The notes below the pieces were generated by a model. That model did not search any database and was not told the DNA's origin. It saw nothing but the letters and a program-made list of their open reading frames with translations. From assembly GCA_031283835.1 (NCBI GenBank), contig JAITBA010000135.1:1-10677 (forward strand): 10,677 nucleotides of DNA, in the 5' to 3' direction. The DNA comes from Oscillospiraceae bacterium. Lineage in GTDB: Bacteria > Bacillota > Clostridia > Oscillospirales > Acutalibacteraceae. Positions 5,631 to 10,677 of this stretch are shown here, piece by piece. A program made the position numbers and the translations under genes. Each line of letters starts with the position of its first letter. Within the stretch, counting starts at the first letter, position 1.

Positions 5631-7022
5631 TTAGTCCTCCACTTTGCGCAGCACGTAGGGAAAGGTTTTGCTGCGTTTGGCCTCGCGGGCCGCAAAGAAG
5701 GTTTCGGCTTGCTGCGGGAAGGCGATGTAGCTGAGAATATCTTCTTCGCATGTGGCGCGGCTGCCCAGTTCCGCCTTGGCGGCCTCGAGCCCCGGGGGCA
5801 GCAAATCGGCGAAGCGGCAGGTTATGGGGGGGTCGTCGCCCAGGATTTTGTGCTGCAATTCCGGGTTAATCTGCCCCGGCGCTTTGCCGTATTCCCCGCG
5901 CACGTAGGCGCGCACTTCTTTTGAGATGTTTTTGTAACGCGCACCCGCCAGCACATTGCTGGCAGCCTGCGCACCCACCATTTGGCTCATGGGCGTCACC
6001 AGGGGCGGGTAGCCGAGGTCTTCGCGCACCCGCGGGGTTTCGGTCAGCACTTCGTCGAGCAGGCCGAGTTTGTTTTGCGCGGTGAGCTGCGCCACCAGGT
6101 TTGAAAGCATGCCCCCGGGGATTTGGTAAATCAGCGCGTCGGGGCTGGTGCCCAGCACGGTGGGGTTCAGCAACCCTTCTGCGATAAAATTCTTCACAAG
6201 CGGCTGGAAAAAATCGTTGGCTTCCTTCACAATTTTATCGTTTAAGCGGACTTCGCAGCCCATTTGCCGCAGGGCGTAGGCCATGGTTTCGGTGGCGGGC
6301 TGGCTGGTGCCCCCGCTGAAGGCCGAAAGCGCGGTGTCAATCACGTCCGCCCCTGCCTCCGCCGCCTTGAGCAGCGTCATTGGCCCCAAACCCGTGGTGT
6401 TGTGGGTGTGCACCACCACAGGCAGCTGCACGCTCTGCTTGATGGCGCGCACAAGGTCATACGCTTCTTTTGGGCCCATAATGCCCGCCATGTCTTTGAT
6501 GCAGATGGACTGCACGCCCATTTTCTCGAGCTGCACGGCCAGCTGCGCAAAATTGTTGAGGGTGTGGATGGGGCTGGCGGTGAAGCACAGGGTGCCGCTG
6601 GCGTGCGCGCCGCATTTTAGGGTTTCGTCCACGGCGGTTTCGATGTTGCGCAGGTCGTTCAGCGCGTCAAAAATCCGAATAATGTCCATGCCGTTTTCTA
6701 CGCTTTTGCGCACAAAGGCACGCACCACGTCGTCGGGGTAATGCTTGTAGCCCAGCAGGTTTTGCCCGCGCAGCAGCATTTGCAGCTTGGTGTTGGGGCA
6801 CGCTTTGCGAATCTGTCGCAGCCGCTCCCACGGATCCTCGCCCAAATAGCGCAGACAGCTATCGAACGTGGCGCCGCCCCAGCATTCCAGCGAGTAATAC
6901 CCCGCTTGGTCGAGGGTTTGCAGGATTGGTGCAAAATTGGCAAAGGGCAACCGCGTTGCGATGAGGGATTGGTTTGCGTCTCGCAACACGGTTTCGGTGA
7001 ATTGTACTTGCTTCATGGTCAT
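5631..7022 (-). CDS. oadA: Oxaloacetate decarboxylase alpha subunit (carboxyltransferase) OadA, without fused biotin domain
   Basis: Transfers the carboxyl group of oxaloacetate to biotin on the carrier subunit, releasing pyruvate. The protein has 463 residues and matches the carboxyltransferase domain of pyruvate carboxylase and 5S transcarboxylase: ETVLRDANQSLIATR at 10-24 (metal-binding Asp15), ECWGGATFD at 46-54, CIKDMAG at 174-180 (Lys176, the lysine carbamylated in this family) and HTHNTTG at 205-211 (metal ligands His205 and His207). The conserved Gln-Ile-Pro-Gly-Gly-Met block is at 300-305. It ends where Klebsiella OadA would continue into a biotin domain. I chose the ATG at 7022; another lies two codons on, and the AAAGGAG site is unusually far (12 nt). 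The frame is open upstream to 7118 but runs through the leader hairpins. PycB of a two-subunit pyruvate carboxylase is the main alternative; oadG and oadB argue against it. Confidence 0.93.
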   Translation of the reverse strand: MTMKQVQFTETVLRDANQSLIATRLPFANFAPILQTLDQAGYYSLECWGGATFDSCLRYLGEDPWERLRQIRKACPNTKLQMLLRGQNLLGYKHYPDDVVRAFVRKSVENGMDIIRIFDALNDLRNIETAVDETLKCGAHASGTLCFTASPIHTLNNFAQLAVQLEKMGVQSICIKDMAGIMGPKEAYDLVRAIKQSVQLPVVVHTHNTTGLGPMTLLKAAEAGADVIDTALSAFSGGTSQPATETMAYALRQMGCEVRLNDKIVKEANDFFQPLVKNFIAEGLLNPTVLGTSPDALIYQIPGGMLSNLVAQLTAQNKLGLLDEVLTETPRVREDLGYPPLVTPMSQMVGAQAASNVLAGARYKNISKEVRAYVRGEYGKAPGQINPELQHKILGDDPPITCRFADLLPPGLEAAKAELGSRATCEEDILSYIAFPQQAETFFAAREAKRSKTFPYVLRKVED

Positions 7023-7047
7023 GGGCGATTGCTTCTCCTTTATTAAA

Positions 7048-7078
7048 CAGGGCAGGGGAATCAACTTCCCCCGCCCTG
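7048..7078 (-). promoter_or_regulatory. Strong hairpin next to the oadA ribosome binding site
   Basis: The two arms CAGGGC-x-GGGGAA and TTCCCC-x-GCCCTG pair over 12 bp with a single A/C mismatch and a 5-nt loop. On the minus strand it is followed by TTTAAT and then, 7 nt from its base, by the oadA AAAGGAG. It could be a weak terminator or attenuator for the secreted-protein transcript, or a translational control element for oadA. The short, interrupted T-run makes efficient termination uncertain. Confidence 0.55.
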
Positions 7079-7085
7079 CGTCATT

Positions 7086-7149
7086 TGCCTGTGGCGGCGC
7101 TCTGTCGCTCCGCTGCACCCGCGACGAACGCGGTGTTCTGGCACAGGCA
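7086..7149 (-). ncRNA. Candidate structured RNA element in the oadA leader (three-way junction)
   Basis: Read on the minus strand, an outer 8-bp stem (TGCCTGTG 7149-7142 with CACAGGCA 7093-7086) encloses two inner hairpins: CCGCG-TTCGT-CGCGG (7133-7119) and a GCGG/CCGC stem with a 12-nt loop (about 7113-7094). This makes a plausible three-way junction just before the hairpin at 7078-7048. I do not recognise a known riboswitch class. It might also be a repetitive extragenic element. Pairing is seen in the sequence; RNA function is inference. Confidence 0.35.
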
Positions 7150-7176
7150 CAGTAAAATTTGGGTTAAGGCTATCAA
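7149..7176 (-). promoter_or_regulatory. Weak candidate promoter for the oad operon
   Basis: TTGATA (7176-7171), a 16-bp spacer and TACTGT (7154-7149) lie just after the stop of the secreted-protein gene. The -35 is good but the -10 matches consensus at only three positions. Its predicted start would fall at the beginning of the structured leader. Confidence 0.25.
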
Positions 7177-7185
7177 TACGGGTTC

Positions 7186-8079
7186 TTAGCCTTGGAACCA
7201 GCTGGCAACGGTGGCGGGGATGGACTCGAACCAGGCCACAACGGCAAAGTAGGAGTGCTTGAGCCATGGGTGAATCTCGTAGTTCCAGGTCCACTTCAGG
7301 TCGTTCCACCAAATTTTGAGGATGGTGCGCAGCTCGTTTTCGGTCGGTTCGCCGCGACTCGGGTCCTCGGCATATTTGATTTTTAGTGTAACGGAGTCGA
7401 TTGGCGTGTCGGTAGGAGGAGTGGTTGTGAGGTCGCGCTCATACGCGTTGATGGTCACAATGCCGGTCGCCGAACCATAGATAAACATGGATTCGTTGTT
7501 GTAGGTGAAGTGGTCGTCGCTGGGGTTCAAATCTTCCTCGGCGCCATCGATGGAGCGGCCTGGACGAAACGCCACGATGTAAGTCCCGGTGCCCTCAATC
7601 GCCCAATACACCCAATGGTCTTCGTCGGTGCCTTTGTACGGCGGGTCGAGCGTGAGTTCGGTGAAGTCACCGACGGGGAACTCCGTCTTGCTGGCAACCA
7701 CGTTGCCGTCGCTGTAGGGGTTGCGCGTGATTGTCACATCCACGGAGTCGATGCGGTTTGCAGTGCTAGTTGCGCCTTCGTAGGCGGTGGCACGCACGGT
7801 GCCCGCGGAAATGCCGGTCAGTTTTACGCTCTCGCCTTCGGTTTGCTCCAACTTGGCACGCGCGTCGTCGCCTGCGTCGAGCGCCCACACCACCTTGGTG
7901 TCCGCGCTGCCGTCCCCGGCTGCAAAGTTTGGGTCAAGCGAAAGCGTTGTGGATTCGCCGACAGCAATCGTTGTGGGGTCTGCCTTTACGGCGCCCTTAT
8001 AGGAGCCGGCGAAGGCGAACGGCACGGCGACTGCAACCAGCATACACATGGCCAGCAGGACGGATAATGCTTTTTTCAT
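7186..8079 (-). CDS. Secreted protein with two Ig-like (Big_2-like) domains and a Trp-rich tail
   Basis: I cannot name a function. The 297-residue product has a clear signal peptide: MKKALS, a hydrophobic core to about residue 20, and a likely cleavage after AFA at 22-24. Two divergent repeats follow, about 31-118 and 126-236. Each opens with an Ala/Asp/Ser-rich strand plus (A/P)VG-x-xT-x-L-LDP and ends in a (I)DSV-x-(L/V)-x-I strand, as in bacterial Ig-like group 2 domains of surface proteins. The last 45 residues (253-297) contain seven Trp and several other aromatics, starting ILKIWWND, which may be a membrane-associating or cell-surface anchoring segment. There is no LPXTG, SLH or dockerin signature. 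The ATG follows GGAGG with 7 nt spacing. Upstream is a tandemly duplicated leader; the gene sits alone between glyS and the oad operon. Confidence 0.8.
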   Translation of the reverse strand: MKKALSVLLAMCMLVAVAVPFAFAGSYKGAVKADPTTIAVGESTTLSLDPNFAAGDGSADTKVVWALDAGDDARAKLEQTEGESVKLTGISAGTVRATAYEGATSTANRIDSVDVTITRNPYSDGNVVASKTEFPVGDFTELTLDPPYKGTDEDHWVYWAIEGTGTYIVAFRPGRSIDGAEEDLNPSDDHFTYNNESMFIYGSATGIVTINAYERDLTTTPPTDTPIDSVTLKIKYAEDPSRGEPTENELRTILKIWWNDLKWTWNYEIHPWLKHSYFAVVAWFESIPATVASWFQG

Positions 8080-8181
8080 ACTGATACCTCCAATTTTAAA
8101 TTAAACGCGGATGAATCCGGGAATCTTGTGCGTACTGAAACCTTTCAATATAAACGCGGATGAATCCGAGGGGTTGTGCGT
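8079..8181 (-). repeat. Tandem duplication of a ~50-bp leader unit
   Basis: The whole glyS to secreted-protein interval consists of two adjacent imperfect copies, 8079-8133 (55 bp) and 8133-8181 (49 bp). Shared blocks on the plus strand are TACTGA-A-ACCT, an exact 18-mer TAAACGCGGATGAATCCG (8102-8119 and 8151-8168), and TTGTGCGT (8126-8133 and 8174-8181). The copy next to the gene carries GGAGG and the ATG; the upstream copy has AAAGG and ACG at the matching places. Each copy holds the near-palindrome CGGAT-TC-ATCCG, which could be an operator or small hairpin. Confidence 0.85.
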
Positions 8182-9578
8182 CAAAAGACAAGCTTTTTTT
8201 GGATGTGACTTTCGAGCTGGGCAAGGGGCAGGCGGATTTGCTCCATGCTGTCCCGATCGCGCACGGTGACACAGCCGTCGGTTTCGCTTTCGAAATCGTA
8301 GGTGACGCAAAAGGGTGTGCCAATTTCGTCTTGCCGGCGGTAGCGCTTGCCGATGGAGCCGGTGTCGTCGTAGTCGCAGACAAAGGCCTTGCTAAGCCGG
8401 CCGAAAACCGCCTGCGCGGGTTCCGTCAATTTTTTGCTCAGGGGCAAAACCGCGGCCTTCACCGGCGCCAATGCCGGGTGAAACCGCAACACCACGCGGG
8501 TGTCGTTTTTTTCGGCGTCCACCACTTCTTCGTCGTAGGCGTCGCACAGCGTGGCCAAAAAGATGCGATCCACGCCCACGGCAGGCTCCACGCAGTAGGG
8601 GGTGTAGTGTGTGTTTTGCGCCTGGTCGTAGTAGGTTAGGTCCTGGCCCGAGGCGGTTTGGTGGGCGTTTAGGTCGAAGTCGGTGCGGCTGGCCACACCC
8701 CACAGCTCGCCCCAGCCAAAGGGGAACAGGTACTCAATATCGGTGGTGGCGTTGCTGTAGTGGCTAAGTTTTTCTTTTTCGTGGTCGCGCAAGCGCAAAT
8801 TTTCCTCGTGCAGGCCAATCAAGAGCAGAAAATTTTTGCAAAAAGCGCGCCAATAGTCGAACCATTCCAGCTCGGTGCCGGGCTTGCAAAAGAACTCCAA
8901 CTCCATCTGCTCAAACTCCCGCGTGCGGAAGATGAAGTTGCCCGGGGTGATCTCGTTACGAAAGCTCTTGCCCATTTGGCCAATGCCGAAGGGCAATTTT
9001 TTGCGGGTTGTGCGCTGCACATTTTTGAAGTTGACAAACATGCCCTGGGCGGTTTCGGGGCGCAGATAAATTTCTGCCGCGTTGTCGTCGGTTACGCCCT
9101 GGTGGGTCTTAAACATCATGTTGAACTTGCGGATATTGGTGAAATCGGCTTTGCCGCAGTTGGGGCAGACAATGCCTTTTTCGGCGATATAGGCCGTGAG
9201 CACGTCGTTGGGCAGCCCGTCGGCGTTCATGTCGATGCCGTTTTCGTTGTTGTAGGCCTCGACAAGATGGTCGGCGCGGTGGCGCGTTTTGCAGCTTTTG
9301 CAGTCGATTAGCGGGTCGTTAAAGTTGACCACGTGCCCCGACGCCTGCCACACCTGGGAATTCATGAGAATCGCGCAGTCGAGCCCCACGTTGTAGGGGC
9401 TTTCTTGAATGAACTTGCGCCACCAGGCTTCCTTAATATTCTTTTTCAGCGCCGCGCCCAGCGGGCCGTAATCCCACGCGTTGGCCAGACCACCGTAGAT
9501 TTCGCTGCCCGGGTAGACAAAGCCACGCCCCTTGCACAGCGTCACAATTTGCTCCATGCTTTTGTCTGCGTGATTCAT
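8181..9578 (-). CDS. glyS: Glycyl-tRNA synthetase, single-chain (GlyQS) type
   Basis: Charges tRNA-Gly with glycine; cytoplasmic alpha2 class IIa enzyme, unlike the alpha2beta2 form of E. coli. The protein has 465 residues. In order: the N-terminal GRGFVYPGSEIYGGLANAWDYGPLG block (18-41) typical of this type, cysteine pairs at 93/96 (CKSC) and 138/141 (CPNC) of the probable zinc-binding insertion, YLRPETAQGMF (171-181), class II motif 2 with Phe-Arg-Asn-Glu at 207-210, motif 3 with EPAVGVDR at 331-338, and a C-terminal anticodon-binding domain (about 365-460). The start is the ATG at 9578 after AGAAGGG about 11 nt upstream; the ATG at 9557 lacks a ribosome site and would lose seven residues. 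It has its own strong promoter. No T-box leader is seen. Confidence 0.97.
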   Translation of the reverse strand: MNHADKSMEQIVTLCKGRGFVYPGSEIYGGLANAWDYGPLGAALKKNIKEAWWRKFIQESPYNVGLDCAILMNSQVWQASGHVVNFNDPLIDCKSCKTRHRADHLVEAYNNENGIDMNADGLPNDVLTAYIAEKGIVCPNCGKADFTNIRKFNMMFKTHQGVTDDNAAEIYLRPETAQGMFVNFKNVQRTTRKKLPFGIGQMGKSFRNEITPGNFIFRTREFEQMELEFFCKPGTELEWFDYWRAFCKNFLLLIGLHEENLRLRDHEKEKLSHYSNATTDIEYLFPFGWGELWGVASRTDFDLNAHQTASGQDLTYYDQAQNTHYTPYCVEPAVGVDRIFLATLCDAYDEEVVDAEKNDTRVVLRFHPALAPVKAAVLPLSKKLTEPAQAVFGRLSKAFVCDYDDTGSIGKRYRRQDEIGTPFCVTYDFESETDGCVTVRDRDSMEQIRLPLAQLESHIQKKLVF

Positions 9579-9600
9579 ATGATTGGATACCCTTCTTAAG

Positions 9601-9650
9601 AGCCGGTGCCGCACCGGTTCACCGCGCGTCTTCTGGCAGATCTTCTGCCG
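9601..9650 (-). promoter_or_regulatory. Two hairpins in the glyS 5' leader
   Basis: The roughly 83-nt glyS leader contains two perfect 6-bp hairpins: GGCAGA/TCTGCC with a 3-nt loop (9649-9635) and CCGGTG/CACCGG with a 3-nt loop (9617-9603), the second ending about 25 nt before the ATG. Neither is followed by a T-run, and the T-box sequence and specifier stem typical of Firmicute glyS leaders are absent. A transcript-stability or translational role is possible but unproven. Confidence 0.4.
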
Positions 9651-9667
9651 TGCGGCGTTGCTCTATA

Positions 9668-9696
9668 ATTGTACCGCGAATTGCGCGTAATGTCAA
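9668..9696 (-). promoter_or_regulatory. Sigma-A promoter of glyS
   Basis: TTGACA (-35, 9696-9691), a 17-bp spacer and TACAAT (-10, 9673-9668) on the minus strand: a perfect -35, 5 of 6 at the -10 and ideal spacing. The start point is predicted near 9661. The -35 lies only 16 bp after the stop codon of the upstream transporter gene. Confidence 0.9.
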
Positions 9697-9712
9697 GAGA
9701 AAAGAAAAAATT

Positions 9713-10677
9713 TTACTCTGCTTCTGCCAGTTTGCCTTCTGTCCGACGGCGTTCTTGCAGTTCCACGAGGATTTTTTCGTAGGTTTCGCGGTCGAGGGCG
9801 TATTTCCATGTGGGAATCACAGCCAAAACGTTGCCAATGGCCGGGATGATGGACACGGCAAAGAACATGGCGAAGAAGAAGTTATAGAGGTTGCCCGCCG
9901 TCAGGCTAGCCGTCACCAGTTCGCCCGAAACGCTGGTTTTTTCCATGACGTGCACCACCGCGGTGGAACCTTTGACCATTAGGTCGCGGGGGATGAGGGC
10001 ATGGTTGATCAGATCTTGCAGTGCTTCCACGTTTTGGCCCGAGAACAGCACCGCCGCGCAGATGAAACCATACACGGCGTTGGCAATGCCGGTGCCAATT
10101 TTTATTGTGAAGGTTTGGCCCGAAAAGAACACGCCGTCGGGGCGCACATGGTGGGTGTAGTCTTCGTAGTCCACCGCGTCGGCGATCATGGTGGTTTGCA
10201 GCGCGTTGAACAGCCCCAGGCAGATGCCCTTGATGGCAAACATTGCCATTACGGGGATGAGCAGCGCTACGTTGGTCAGGCCGCCCTGCACTTTGGTAGA
10301 AATGAGGAACAGCACAAAAATGGAAAGGTTCGGCAGAATCTCCACCAGGTTGCCGAAGTTATAGAGGCTCTTTTTGCTAAAGCGGTCGAGGAGCTTGGGC
10401 ACCATGCCCGTGGCCCCAAACATGCCGATAAACAGGCCGCCGCCAATCAGCGCGATATACATCGTCACCTTGCCGGGGTCTTTGCTGGCAAAATAATAGG
10501 TGACCATGGGGATGGCGACCAGCAGGGTGATGTTGCGCGGAAAGCCCAGGATGCCGGAAATTAGCAGTTGGCGGAAGGGCTTGTTGCGCCACATCATTTT
10601 GAAGTTGGCGCCCACGGAATTCTTTTTTTCGGAAGGAACGATGCGCTCACGGGCAAAAATGCCCGCCATTTGGAAGG
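9713..10677 (-). CDS. GPH-family (MFS_2) sugar:cation symporter, C-terminal part
   Basis: Partial: the frame runs off the right edge (codons upstream of the Met at 10669 remain open), so about 320 C-terminal residues are visible of a family usually 450-500 long. It starts in what looks like the central cytoplasmic loop (ARERIVPSEKK) between the two six-helix halves, then shows repeated hydrophobic segments. The diagnostic stretch TMIADAVDYEDY, about 160 residues in, is followed by VRPDGVFFSGQTFTIKIGTG, typical of glycoside-pentoside-hexuronide:cation symporters (MelB/XynB/UidB relatives). The tail is charged and cytoplasmic (RETYEKILVELQERRRTEG). Such proteins import di- or oligosaccharides with Na+ or H+; the substrate cannot be told from sequence alone. 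No terminator hairpin follows the stop before the glyS promoter. Confidence 0.88.
   Translation of the reverse strand, partial: FQMAGIFARERIVPSEKKNSVGANFKMMWRNKPFRQLLISGILGFPRNITLLVAIPMVTYYFASKDPGKVTMYIALIGGGLFIGMFGATGMVPKLLDRFSKKSLYNFGNLVEILPNLSIFVLFLISTKVQGGLTNVALLIPVMAMFAIKGICLGLFNALQTTMIADAVDYEDYTHHVRPDGVFFSGQTFTIKIGTGIANAVYGFICAAVLFSGQNVEALQDLINHALIPRDLMVKGSTAVVHVMEKTSVSGELVTASLTAGNLYNFFFAMFFAVSIIPAIGNVLAVIPTWKYALDRETYEKILVELQERRRTEGKLAEAE

Noticed and set aside
4889..5695. 268-codon frame extending the biotin carrier upstream through oadG
   Set aside because: The upstream part is out of frame with oadG and oadA and non-homologous; the ATG at 5290 with GGAGG gives the normal carrier.
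5631..7022. Methylmalonyl-CoA or glutaconyl-CoA decarboxylase alpha subunit
   Set aside because: Those alpha subunits are acyl-CoA carboxyltransferases (crotonase-like fold); this protein has the pyruvate carboxylase-type barrel motifs (RDANQS, IKDMAG, HTHN).
7023..7118. 32-codon N-terminal extension of OadA
   Set aside because: It runs through the leader hairpins with no ribosome site, and family homology begins at the MTMKQVQFTET start.
8102..8168. CRISPR-like repeat pair
   Set aside because: Only two copies, the similarity extends beyond the 18-mer, and the interval is better explained by tandem duplication of the leader.
8096..8383. 95-codon minus-strand frame overlapping the end of glyS and the duplicated leader
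   Set aside because: It is out of frame with glyS, low in complexity and without a ribosome site.
9579..9660. T-box riboswitch upstream of glyS
   Set aside because: The leader is too short and lacks the T-box sequence and a specifier stem.

Overview
The window is 10.7 kb of bacterial chromosome that reads as housekeeping and energy-metabolism DNA. Every protein gene and the one RNA gene lie on the minus strand, so transcription runs from high to low coordinates. The gene types point to an anaerobic, low-oxygen Firmicute of the class Clostridia, possibly near Oscillospiraceae/Ruminococcaceae: a Bacillus-type PurF with four Fe-S cysteines, an all-in-one GlyQS-type glycyl-tRNA synthetase with zinc-site cysteines, a four-subunit Na+-pumping decarboxylase, strong GGAGG ribosome binding sites and near-consensus sigma-A promoters. 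This placement is inference; no 16S sequence is present.

In the direction of transcription, the window opens with the C-terminal part of a GPH-family (MFS_2) sugar:cation symporter (10677-9713, cut by the window edge). Next come a consensus promoter (9696-9668) and the glycyl-tRNA synthetase gene (9578-8181). The interval of about 100 bp after it is built of two tandem copies of one ~50-bp unit. It leads into a secreted protein with a signal peptide, two Ig-like (Big_2-like) domains and a tryptophan-rich C-terminal tail (8079-7186).

A structured intergenic stretch (7149-7048) then precedes a tightly packed operon: oadA (carboxyltransferase alpha), oadG (gamma membrane anchor), a separate biotin carrier and oadB (beta Na+ channel), 7022-3676. 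Together these decarboxylate oxaloacetate to pyruvate and export Na+.

Downstream lies a solitary 5S rRNA gene (3502-3387) with its own near-perfect promoter, phased A-tracts and an intrinsic terminator. It is followed by a short purine cluster, purE-purC-purF (3217-326), and the start of rsmA/ksgA (205-1, cut by the window edge).

I found no mobile element, CRISPR array, defence locus or clear horizontal-transfer signature. The best candidates for something undescribed are the structured leader before oadA, the duplicated leader before the secreted protein, that protein's Trp-rich tail, and the stand-alone 5S unit.
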